Origin: Scedosporium boydii
Lineage: Eukaryota; Ascomycota; Sordariomycetes; Microascales; Microascaceae
DNA length: 19,792 nucleotides
Direction of reading: 5' to 3'
NCBI GenBank assembly: GCA_002221725.1
Contig: NJFT01000383.1
Location: 1-19,792 of the forward strand
In this document: positions 9,939 to 18,256 of the stretch, one piece after another
How positions within the stretch are numbered: position 1 is the first letter of the stretch
Layout of the letters: each line of letters begins with the position of its first letter
Made by a program: the position numbers and the translations under genes
Notes under the pieces: model-generated
What the model was told of the DNA's origin: nothing
The model's database searches: none
The model's input: the letters and a program-made list of their open reading frames with translations, nothing else

Positions 9939-10883
9939 CTAAGCACTGAACGCTAATCTGTTCTCCTTAGCCCACTCGCTGAAGGTCGTTGGCTGGCGCC
10001 CACCAAACTTTAAAACATTTGCCACTGCCTCTTCGTATGCGGGTCCCGAGTAGTACTCATCTACCGCGTTTCCTGGTCTCGTGCTCAGATGGGTCACCAG
10101 TTCCGCCGCAAGAGGTGGCGGCATACCGACCTGGTTGAGGAACCATTCCAAACCCTCCTGTTCGCTGATTTCCGTTACTTTAATCTCTTTCCCAAGCTCA
10201 GTTCCAATTATTCCTATCGCATCCTTCAGCGACACGAGCTCTGGCCCAACAAGCTCCACAGCATTATCCTTTAGAGGGACGTGCGGTCCTTCAACGAGCA
10301 GCGAACCGCAAACCCTTCCAATATCCCCAGGAGTAATCCAATCCATCCTCGCTTCCGGATTCAAAACCCCTACTTTTCCCTCCTTCAATTCCTCCCTCCA
10401 CCAAAACGAGTTGCTTGCGAAAAACGCAGGGCGCACTGCCACATAACCACCAGGTCCGAAAACATCGTCCAAGCTAACCTCGACCTGAGCGTGCGCAAAC
10501 GCGACAAAGGTAGTTGGGGACACGCTTCGTATGTCTCCCTGGACCGAGATGCTGCTTAGCAGGACCACAAATTCGATCCCACCCTCCTTTAGGGCCGCGA
10601 TGCTGGAGCGCACGTCCGGAGTCTGTCCGAGAGGGGCGTAGATGAAGGCGCGCTTAGCTCCAGTCTTCTGCACCGCTTCGGTGATGCTCTGGGGTTGGGT
10701 AAGATCGGCTTGGACCCTCTCGAAACCGGCGGCGCGTTCCTGCTCGGCTGAGAGGCCGGGGATGGGTTTCTGCGGGTCGCGGAGGGCGAGGATGACTTTT
10801 GCGCCTTTCTCTTGGGCGGTGCGAGCTGTGGCAGAGCCGACACCGCCCGTTGGGCCAAAGACGATGGTGGTGATACCAGACAT
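9939..10883 (-). CDS. NmrA-like NAD(P)-binding protein (atypical SDR)
   Basis: A single intronless frame of 314 residues beginning at ATG 10883; upstream in-frame near-cognate codons are ignored. The N terminus, SGITTIVFGPTGGVGSATA, is a beta strand followed by the dinucleotide-binding loop GxxGxxG (Gly10, Gly13, Gly16) of an NAD(P)-binding Rossmann fold. Further features typical of the NmrA/atypical short-chain dehydrogenase family are ILALRD after the second strand, FIYAPLG, VVLLSSISVQGD, YVAVRPAFFASN and DWITPGDIGRVCG. The classical SDR catalytic YxxxK is not evident, as is usual in NmrA-like proteins. These act as redox-sensing regulators or as reductases, and the substrate cannot be told here. 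No biosynthetic partners flank it, so membership of a secondary-metabolite cluster is not supported. Length and frame look intact. Confidence 0.9.
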   Translation of the reverse strand: MSGITTIVFGPTGGVGSATARTAQEKGAKVILALRDPQKPIPGLSAEQERAAGFERVQADLTQPQSITEAVQKTGAKRAFIYAPLGQTPDVRSSIAALKEGGIEFVVLLSSISVQGDIRSVSPTTFVAFAHAQVEVSLDDVFGPGGYVAVRPAFFASNSFWWREELKEGKVGVLNPEARMDWITPGDIGRVCGSLLVEGPHVPLKDNAVELVGPELVSLKDAIGIIGTELGKEIKVTEISEQEGLEWFLNQVGMPPPLAAELVTHLSTRPGNAVDEYYSGPAYEEAVANVLKFGGRQPTTFSEWAKENRLAFSA

Positions 10884-11887
10884 TTGCAAGGACAATTTCC
10901 CGGGTTATTAAGAATAGAACAGGTGAATAGAGGGTCAAAGACTCAGCTGAGATGAATGGTTGAAATATGCTGATGCGTTCAAAATACTGGTAACGAGCAG
11001 AAGGCGGGGATACGTCACTATATACGTGAAGTCGTGTTCCCATTCATTTTATGAACCACGTCACCGAGTGTGTCGCACAAACGGCCAGTATCCTCCGTCG
11101 GCCAGCAAGCTCCATAGCCAACAAAGCATCGGAATAAAGAAATCGGGATGGCCAACATCCTGCACGATTTATCAGCAGAGACTCTATTATTAGCTCCCGG
11201 GTGCGAAGGGCAGAGGTCGGCGGCCGGTGGCCGATCATATTTGTAAGATGCTTCACTGGCTTTTGAGTGACATTGTCGGGATCGGGCATTGGACGCCGAT
11301 GTGCGATGTGCGGGGTCGCCTGGACACAACAGCATATTTCAGACCTTCAACGGACTTCGGATTTATCGAGATGGTACCTCCGTTGGATTATGAATCATGC
11401 TAGGCAGGTAAAATTAAGGTTGGGGGGGTTAAATTTGCCTATGGTGGACAGCCAACTTAACCTCATTTCATCAATCCCTGGACATCCCCACCAAGACCCG
11501 CCACCAAATCGGCGGTGGAGCTGGCTAGTTTCGGGGATAAGGAATTTGGCTCGGAAGGTCTTGTACCAGAGGTATTCCAAAATGAACTGAACTTGATGCT
11601 ATGTATCGCTGTGCCTGAGTCCATCTCATCTCATCCTTAATTCCTTATCTACGCCGAAAATACAACGAATGTGCACAATCAGCGAGACTGCGCTTGCAGA
11701 TATTACCAGGACTAGAAATGACGTTTCCGATAACCTCTTGGCCGGGGAACTGAATTGCAATTCAAAATTAAATACATCCCCGTAGTTAACTATCCTGGCT
11801 AAGAATGGTATGAGGTAGGCATTGGCGGAAGTAGCAGTTCAAAAAGTATCAAGCCCTCATGCCGTGCGATTGTACACATTAACGACT
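10884..11887. other. Intergenic region, no supported gene
   Basis: Contains the upstream region of the minus-strand NmrA-like gene and the 3' flank of the minus-strand His-rich gene. Open frames of 60-107 residues on both strands have no motifs or splice support. No RNA gene or repeat recognised. Confidence 0.45.
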
Positions 11888-12997
11888 CTAGTTCCATTCG
11901 TCGCTCCTGCCCATTGATCCTCGAGGTCGTCTCCGACCATTTCGATGTCTACTCTCGTTATCGTTTCCCTCACCGCGGCTGTGCCCATGCCCACGCCCAC
12001 GCCCATTTCCATGCCCATGCCCATGTCCGTTTCCATGATCATGACCGTGGCCGTGGCCGCCGGTGGGGCGTGGCTTACACCCAGGACCTGGCGGAGGCGT
12101 CTCGGTTGGTTCAAGCCCCGGGGGTGGCGTTGTAGGCTGGGGGACACCAGGGGGGCAGTGCCAGTGATCGTCATGAGGTGTGCAAGTACCCGTGGGCTCG
12201 GGTTCCAGAGGTGGGCTTGAAGTGGGCTCCGGGCCTGGAGGTGGAGTTGTGGGCACAGGCACACCAGGGGGACAGTGCCAGTGATCATCGTGGGGTGTGC
12301 AGGTCTGAGTGGGCTCAGGCCCTGGAGGGGGAGTTGTCGGCTCGGGAACTCCTGGTGGGCAATGCCAGTGATCATCGTGAGGTGTGCAGGTGCCTGTGGG
12401 CTCAGTTTCTAGAGACGGGCTTGACGTAGGCTCCGGGCCTGGAGGGGGGGTTGTGGGCATAGGCACACCAGGGGGGCAGTGCCAGTGATCATCGTGTGGT
12501 GTGCAGGTCTGAGTGGGCTCGGGTTCCAGAGGTGGACTTGACGTAGGCTCTGGCCCCGGAGGAGGTGTTGTTGGTACAGGGACACCTGGTGGGCAATGCC
12601 AGTGATCATCGTGAGGAGTGCATGTGCCCGTGGGAACTTCTGTTGGCGGGCAGCTAATGGAAGTGCTGGTGCTGGTGATAATAGAATACCCAGCCTCCGT
12701 AAGGGCATTAGCGTCGAAAACTCCGTAGCCAGTAAAGATGTAATCTCCGATGGTGTAGACCCCCGTGTGAACGTAAATCTGGTCTCCAGAATACGGAACT
12801 CCAGACGTGGAATGATGCTCTGTCATAGATGAATACCAAGATGTATAATCATCAATAGTAGCATCAATGCCCAGCCTATAGCTCGTCAAAGTTTCGCATT
12901 CCTGCCCTGGCGAGTCACTTTGAGATAGAACCGGCATTGCCAGATTCAAGATGAGCCATGTGCCTAGGGCCAACCATGGTTTGCTATGCCGGATCAT
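11888..12997 (-). CDS. Secreted His/Pro-rich protein with five HDDHWHC repeats
   Basis: A single frame of 369 residues. Residues 1-25 form a signal peptide (MIRHSKPWLALGTWLILNLA) cleaved near VLS-QSD. Residues 26-120 are a Tyr/Ser/Thr-rich domain with Cys34 and Cys116 (YRLGIDATIDDYTSWYSS, YTIGDYIFTGYGVFD) that I do not recognise. Residues 126-281 hold five copies of CTPHDDHWHC at 126, 165, 204, 233 and 272, each followed by PPGV and a Pro/Thr linker such as PTTPPPGPEP. From about 314 to 340 the chain is Gly-His rich (GGHGHGHDHGNGHGHGHGNG), and the end is basic. No GPI signal is present. Repeats with paired Cys and three His per decamer, plus the His tail, suggest metal binding (copper, zinc or nickel), which is inference. 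Pro/Thr linkers suggest an extended, O-glycosylated wall or matrix protein. I recall similar CTPHGDHWHC motifs in other ascomycete secreted proteins, of unknown function. Confidence 0.85.
   Translation of the reverse strand: MIRHSKPWLALGTWLILNLAMPVLSQSDSPGQECETLTSYRLGIDATIDDYTSWYSSMTEHHSTSGVPYSGDQIYVHTGVYTIGDYIFTGYGVFDANALTEAGYSIITSTSTSISCPPTEVPTGTCTPHDDHWHCPPGVPVPTTPPPGPEPTSSPPLEPEPTQTCTPHDDHWHCPPGVPMPTTPPPGPEPTSSPSLETEPTGTCTPHDDHWHCPPGVPEPTTPPPGPEPTQTCTPHDDHWHCPPGVPVPTTPPPGPEPTSSPPLEPEPTGTCTPHDDHWHCPPGVPQPTTPPPGLEPTETPPPGPGCKPRPTGGHGHGHDHGNGHGHGHGNGRGRGHGHSRGEGNDNESRHRNGRRRPRGSMGRSDEWN
12110..12622 (-). repeat. In-gene tandem repeat, about 117-bp unit (five copies)
   Basis: Encodes residues 126 to about 295 of the His-rich secreted protein. 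Successive CTPHDDHWHC copies are spaced 39, 39, 29 and 39 codons apart. The third linker lacks the ten-residue TSSPxLExEP segment present in the others, consistent with unequal exchange or slippage between near-identical units. Confidence 0.88.
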
Positions 12998-14306
12998 TGC
13001 GGAAGTAGTGATCTGTGAATTGGAAGGGGAGAAGAAAAAGGCAAAAAAGATTCAAGGCAGAGTAAGAACGAGGATAACCCTGAAGCCCGTATGAGCTCTG
13101 GTTTTCCCTTTGTCAATCACATACCTCGGAGGGGGAGCTCTGCACTTTTATCTTCCACCATACTCATGGCCTAGGATGTTAGGATATCGCAGCCTCTCTT
13201 CCCGTATCCAAACCCTCCCTCGACGACCTTGCCCCCACGCCAGTCGTTCTCTCCTCGTCCTGGCTAGTAGAATTCACCCTGTTGACTGGTCTGATTAATG
13301 GTCAAATATCACGCATGCGCTCTCTTGTGTTACATGGGACCCACGGTCTTGTTCAATATTAGTTCCTTCTTTTGCAGTTCGTATAGCAGCTAAATCGATC
13401 AGATTACAACTGCCAAGATTCTGGGACGCGAGAATAGGAAATACTGAAGTGTAGACTACCAGACCATACGAAGTAATAACCGGGGATGGCGTTTGATATA
13501 GGACGCCAAGCCATAGACGGCCATCAAGGTTGTGCTGGGTTTTTCCAAGTTACTCGAGCAGGGGGATAATATCTTGTAGAGCTAGACTCGGTGTTTACTC
13601 TTGGGATGATTCTGCAATCTCTCTACAAGCAGGTCGGCCTTCCAGCTGAAGTTTGGGCGGACCCTGATGGACTATTCCAGGGTCCAGAGTTCATATCCAG
13701 CCAGCGACTCCGACCACGTTTATCCCATCCCTGCATCCGCTCCCGTGTTCTTAACCGCCATGGGCGGACCGGGTGGTTTCCCCAATATGCAGACTAACCC
13801 CACAATTTAAACTACATTTTAGTATTACCACTCGACGCTATTGGATTCACAATCCAATATTTTATGCAAGCGAAAGCCCCAATGGACCCATGGGGGCCTG
13901 GTATTCTTCAAGCCGGTGAGGGAGCGTCTCATCGTCACTCTATTGCCGAGAGCGCCACGATCCATTGGAGCCCAGGAAGGATTCGTATTAATGATCGTTT
14001 AGGTGACTGGCCATGCAAACTAAATACATGACAGGCATTTCTTGTGACGCTAACTTATCTATCAAGGTTACGGCCGGGATCGACTCATGCTGGTTGAGCG
14101 GAAAGGTTTTGGATATGGTTCGCGAGAAATTTCATGTTCCAATGAGTATGCTTCCCTTAACCAGGACGTGATTATTATTCCCTCATCAGACCGTAAGCTC
14201 AAGGGACAGATGGCGTGGGGGCGAGCCTACTCTGGTACTGGTTGAAGGATTCGGAATCTTGACGTTTAAGGTTCGAGAGGAAGGAGAGAGTGATCGCGGA
14301 GGAGAA
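12998..14306. other. Divergent intergenic region, no supported gene
   Basis: Lies between the minus-strand His-rich gene and the plus-strand small secreted protein gene, so it should hold both promoters. Open frames at 13110-13298 and 13591-13797 have no motifs. The one clear structure is the CCAAT inverted repeat at 13840-13858. Confidence 0.45.
13840..13858. promoter_or_regulatory. Perfect inverted repeat containing two CCAAT boxes
   Basis: ATTGGATT CAC AATCCAAT: two perfect 8-base arms around a 3-base spacer, giving one CCAAT on each strand. CCAAT is the core bound by the fungal HAP/CBC complex. It sits about 460 bases before the TATA box of the small secreted protein gene. Function is inferred from the motif only. 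Confidence 0.4.
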
Positions 14307-14313
14307 TATAAAT
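14307..14313 (+). promoter_or_regulatory. TATA box of small secreted protein gene
   Basis: TATAAAT, about 165 bases before the ATG at 14473. The intervening leader includes a probable 5'UTR intron, so the spliced leader would be short. Confidence 0.55.
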
Positions 14314-14395
14314 CTATCATTTTTCGTTGTGGATCAGGACTTCCTTCTTTGAGACCACTCGCCTTACACACCTGATTCCTGCTCTCAAAAGCCGA

Positions 14396-14463
14396 GTAAG
14401 TGCCCGAGGTGTATTGATCTCTGAATGAATCAAGATTTACTAACCAGTATCTTGTTTTAAAAG
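14396..14463 (+). other. Probable 5'UTR intron
   Basis: GTAAGT donor at 14396, CTAAC branch site at 14440-14444 and a TTTTAAAAG acceptor ending at 14463. The intron is 68 bases and its acceptor lies nine bases before the start codon of the small secreted protein. All three signals are canonical for filamentous ascomycetes. Confidence 0.6.
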
Positions 14464-14472
14464 CCGCACAAG

Positions 14473-14745
14473 ATGTTGTTCGCCGGATCCGTCCTTGCCG
14501 CTCTCGCAATTGCCCAGCTCGCCGTGGCAATGCCGGGCCTACCTACAATCGAGAAGCGTGCTTGCACGCCGCCTAGCAACTGCCAGTATATTCCGGGCTC
14601 ATCTTGTGAATATTGCTGCCCTGAAGGCCGCTCACCCGATCCTCTTGGCAATTGCCACAAGCATATCCCCGTTGAATCCTGCACGCTCAGCTTCCCTCCT
14701 GTGAGCATTGCTGGATTGACTTGGCACTGCGATTCGGACCATTAA
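14473..14745 (+). CDS. Small secreted cysteine-rich protein (effector-like)
   Basis: Ninety residues. Residues 1-19 (MLFAGSVLAALAIAQLAVA) are a clear signal peptide; MPGLPTIEKR follows, ending in a Lys-Arg pair that suits Kex2 cleavage. The mature domain of about 60 residues begins ACTPPSNC and contains eight cysteines, including CEYCC, CHKH and a final WHC, enough for four disulphides. The family is not recognised with certainty. The features match fungal small secreted proteins or candidate effectors, but function is not shown. A GTGAGC at 14701 followed by AAACTAG at 14767 could act as a 3' intron and give a different C terminus; I prefer the unspliced reading because it keeps the eighth cysteine. 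A TATA box and a 5'UTR intron lie upstream. Confidence 0.75.
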   Translation: MLFAGSVLAALAIAQLAVAMPGLPTIEKRACTPPSNCQYIPGSSCEYCCPEGRSPDPLGNCHKHIPVESCTLSFPPVSIAGLTWHCDSDH

Positions 14746-15757
14746 ACCCATCGTTATCATAAACTAGGATCAAGTGTTGGTTCACTTGGCGTGAGTGCGA
14801 GGAAATGTCGACATTATCATATAGTTCAACACTATCTGACGAAATTTAAGATTTTATATTACTGTTGCCAAAGTAACCTGTCACTTGAGTCCTTGCCTAG
14901 CTTACCACTGTCCGACAGTATAGATAGTATAAAGTCTTCTATAGCGTGTCTTATGAATATTGGATACAGTCTGTAGGATATCAACATAATATTCTAAAGG
15001 CACCATCATTGAAGTTATGTAGGAGGGACAATTAGTGTTATGACAGAGGATTCAAGCAAAGGAGGCGGGAATGTCATGTCGACCGTCTGTCATTAATCAA
15101 CCCAACCTGATTATATGCAGGGATGCGCGGGACCTCTGCAGGGTCCCATAGACCGGGGGGAAATCGGTCCAGCCTCTGGGAGCTTAAAATCTTTGCGTCC
15201 ACTGACCGAAAGGCCTGAGCAGTCGACTACAACCCTACCACTTTAGCCTGAAAGCCAAACAAAACCAGGGGTGTTTCATCTCGTACCTATGCCCTTGAAC
15301 CCGTACTTCTGTTTTGTTGATCTTGGCTTTGACTGCCATTTGGGTAAAAGTACAGGTTACCTTTTACTCAAACGAAAACCACATCTAGCAAGGGGGATGG
15401 GGGGCAGGGACAAGTACCCCGGATTGATTTACCCTTGGTTCGACGATATTTCAGACCCCAACTCCGAGTTTACCTGTTCTTCTTCTCTGCAGGCTATCCT
15501 AGACATGACAATCAAAAATTTCTCCGAATACGGTTGCGATCGGCAGCTTCGCCAGAACCCTTGAGCACGAGTCGAACACACCTGAATTCAAATGCGACAA
15601 GTTAAGCAGTCTCGTCTTAACATCGAGTTGATCAGTTGACCCAAATCGCATCTCTAAGCATTGGGAAAAGCCACACTGAAACCCACCGCGGCTTCGTATC
15701 TCCATTCGTGGTCATTCAGCAAGAGATCACTCTGGCCCCAGCTCCAACGAGTCCACC
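14746..15757. other. Intergenic region, no supported gene
   Basis: Holds the 3' flank of the small secreted protein gene and the promoter of the membrane protein gene. An open frame at 15271-15564 has no recognisable motif. Two short hairpins lie close together: GGGACC/GGTCCC (15129-15147) and GACCG/CGGTC just after it. Confidence 0.4.
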
Positions 15758-16664
15758 ATGCTTTCGCGGTTAGGGTTGGGCCCCCGTGGCCCTAGCGACG
15801 AGTCAACACAATCGAGCAAGCCGTTTCCGTTCAGCATGAGTAGAATACGAACGAGGACATCTTCGAGGACATCAGAGCGCGATATCGAGATGGACGCCGC
15901 AACTTCCCAAGTTTCGACGACGGCGACAGCTGAGGGACCGACCGAGAGCCGAACGAGAGTTGTATCGCAGATAGGGCAAGCGAGATTACGACCACACACC
16001 CGATATCACCGTGTCATGAGACATATAGCTCCTCTTTTCCGGAATCTAACTTTGCCAATCCCCGCCGCGATGGTCATTTTAATAATATTCGTCCATGTCG
16101 GAGCGCAGATGGGGATCTGGAAAGTAATCAATGCAGAGAAAGGAGGGCCAGCCTCTCCCACTTGGGCCCCGTTCTGGGTGACAATCCCCTACGTAAGGAC
16201 CTCCAAAAAATACCGGAAGCGGAGTGGTGGAGGATCTCGCTGACACCGAATTTGCTTTCAGGCCGTGATATATATTCCTTGGTGGTACCTTGTATGGGCG
16301 AATAACAGACAAGCCTGCCGCCGGAATCAACCGTATCTGTCGAGGAGAATGCACATTATTACGGAAGTTGGAATGGTCTTCATCGCCATACTCTGTTTCG
16401 TAATAATTCTTTTGCTCTCACGCGACGTCACGGCCCAGTATGAGGTGGGCTTCCCATATGTAACCACCCTAGCTGCACTACTAGGAATGCAAGTGTGAGT
16501 CTCCTTTCCTACTCTCCTGTTCTTTCCATCCCTGGTCTGGTTGATATGGAGAGATTGCTCACAACTGGGATGATAGAGCATCCCTTATCGGAATATTAAC
16601 CGGGGTAATATACGAATGCTGGGCTGAGAAGACATATCTAATCGACCGACCGAATCATATATAA
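15758..16664 (+). CDS. Four-helix integral membrane protein, unknown function (three exons)
   Basis: Exons 15758-16192, 16262-16494 and 16577-16664 give 251 residues; introns are 69 and 82 bases with GTAAGG..TTTCAG and GTGAGT..ATAG ends and consistent phases. The start sits in a good context (CCACCATGC). Residues 1-95 are Ser/Thr/Arg-rich, probably cytoplasmic and disordered. Predicted membrane spans: about 101-122 (IPAAMVILIIFVHVGAQ), 138-157 (around VTIPYAVIYIPWWYLVW), 178-197 (GMVFIAILCFVIILLLS) and 208-234 (VTTLAALLGMQVASLIGILT). The second and fourth are completed only by splicing, which supports the introns. The protein ends with a short polar tail (YECWAEKTYLIDRPNHI). The topology resembles small fungal tetraspan or MARVEL-like proteins, but no signature is present and no function can be assigned. 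Confidence 0.8.
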
Positions 16665-17171
16665 AAAAATACCAACAACGTTAGGAGAGGCTTGGTATGA
16701 AACTCGAACCTGGAGCCGACGTCCTTAGGCTTTTCAGTAGATCGTTATATACTGGGGTTATGAATACAAAGCATTGTTGTATATATAATGGCTCAGACAC
16801 CAAGAGAGACCTAACTGGGGCGAGCAACCAGAATTCCGTTGCATATCCATCACGGGCGATGTGTTCAGTTGGGCCTGTTAGCGACTCGTGAAGGGAGGGT
16901 GCGTTGACGTTCAAAGCGGGTCGCCGACCGCGGCGGGTGACGTCAATGTTTGACCTGGATGGTTGTACTTGAATGAAGCTCAGGAAGCTAGAATTGTTTT
17001 CTGACAGTTCTCCATAAAACAAAACGGAGTTCGATCACCTACAAAAGCGTTTGCCCTTTAGGAGGAAAAGAAAACCACCTTTTTCAACTACTTTTGACAG
17101 ACTGGGCTTTCTCCAGCTTGGAGTTAATGCGATGGACCTACATCACAAATATTAGGAACAAAAATAGAAAC
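16665..17171. other. Intergenic, no supported gene
   Basis: A minus-strand open frame (16681-17022) has no motifs. A palindromic TGACGTCA (16938-16945), the consensus for CREB/ATF-type bZIP factors, is present but its target is unclear. Confidence 0.4.
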
Positions 17172-17181
17172 AAAAAAAAAA
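17172..17181 (-). terminator. RNA polymerase III terminator of tRNA-Pro
   Basis: Ten A on the plus strand make a run of ten T on the minus strand, about 30 bases past the 3' end of the tRNA, as expected for pol III termination. Confidence 0.75.
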
Positions 17182-17210
17182 GAAATTATCGTGTTCGCAC
17201 GAAAAGCGGC

Positions 17211-17298
17211 TGGGCCACTCCGAGGTTCGAACTCGGGACCTCCTGCAGTTTCCATGATAGGCCCAAAGCAGGAATCGTACCACTAGACCAAGTGGCCC
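17211..17298 (-). tRNA. tRNA-Pro (anticodon UGG) with 14-base intron
   Basis: On the minus strand the gene starts GGGCCACTTGG and ends GAGTGGCCC plus discriminator A. The acceptor stem GGGCCAC/GTGGCCC is perfect, as are the anticodon stem CCTGC/GCAGG and the T stem CCGAG/CTCGG with loop TTCGAAC. Internal promoter: A box TGGTCTAGTGG and B box GTTCGAACC. The anticodon loop reads TTTGGG and then carries a 14-base insert at 17248-17261 before the final loop T, the canonical place (after position 37) for a spliced tRNA intron. The anticodon at 17263-17265 is TGG, which reads CCA proline codons. Confidence 0.93.
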
Positions 17299-18256
17299 TT
17301 TGTTGTGTGAGTTGTTGTGTGGAGGGCCCATAAACATGTCCTATGCGACGAATGGATATGCTTCTTGCTCTTAGAACAACCTTGGTGATTGGTGACATGC
17401 TGCGTGAATGGATGCGTGACTTGGGACCTAGAAAATGATGACTTTGAAACTGGAGTGAAATTAACCTACATAAACGCTCAATACATTATAGGTGCCGGTC
17501 GACTCACTTTGCTGGTACTAGTCAAATAGAATATAACGAGGGGGCTTGTCCGCTCGAGGAGCGCAGCACCGCATGGATATTTCCGTTTTATGCCCAGTAG
17601 ACCTCCGAGCGTAGAGCTGGCCCGGCCGCAGACACCTGCTCGATCCCCACAGCAAACTCACCCGCCTCGACCTCTCGAGTTTGGACATGCTCCTCTACTA
17701 CATCCAATCGAGTTGTCCTGCCACATCATTGATATCGCCGAAGTTCGCTTCGAATGTCTTGTTTGGAGTGTCCTCACGTTTCCGCCAGGCGATGACGCCA
17801 ACTATCTGCGCTAGTAAGCCGTAGTGGTCAGTTGTCGGGCATCAGACAAAGCTCGACAAGTTCTGCCCGATAACGGCTATCTCGATGGCCCTTTGTTTCT
17901 GGCTCTCCCGTCGAACGCCATGGGGCTCTTCCTTGGCAAGAGTGCTCGTGTTTTGCTTAACTGTTTCGGGATTCCGTTCTCTTCCCGAAGTCGCATCGTG
18001 CCTGAGCAAACAAGCGGCAGATGTCGTCATCGAGCGGCGACACATGCGAGGGCACCTGCAGCGCTAATCCCAAAGCGGAAGAACCCTTGTCCCTGTATCA
18101 CATGATTGTTTCATTTGACTCAATTGACCTTCGCCTCGCTCGCGTGCAGCTCCAAACCTAAACTCAATTGTTTCTTCCCTTCAATTCCATCTCCCATCTT
18201 CCAACCTCATCCTTCATCACCTCCGCGAGCTCGAGGTGCTCTCAGTTATACTTACC
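17299..18256. other. Intergenic and promoter region, no supported gene
   Basis: Upstream of the tRNA gene and of the peptidase gene. Open frames at 17590-17814 and 17824-18105 lack motifs. A CT-rich stretch at about 18165-18220 precedes the peptidase start, as in many fungal promoters. Confidence 0.45.

Noticed and set aside
9939..10883. Secondary-metabolite cluster centred on the NmrA-like gene
   Set aside because: No polyketide synthase, NRPS, terpene synthase, P450 or pathway regulator lies in the window.
11018..11335. Minus-strand frames of 81-105 residues upstream of the NmrA-like gene
   Set aside because: No motif, no splice signals, and conflicting overlapping frames.
11857..12708. 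Long overlapping frames across the His-rich repeats (both strands)
   Set aside because: Shadows produced by the repeated, GC-rich coding DNA; only the frame with signal peptide and CTPHDDHWHC repeats makes sense.
15129..15170. Two small hairpins as a regulatory RNA
   Set aside because: Arms of 5-6 bases are expected by chance in a region this long and nothing else supports an RNA gene.
16681..17022. Minus-strand 113-residue open frame
   Set aside because: No recognisable domain or promoter; composition is unlike coding neighbours.
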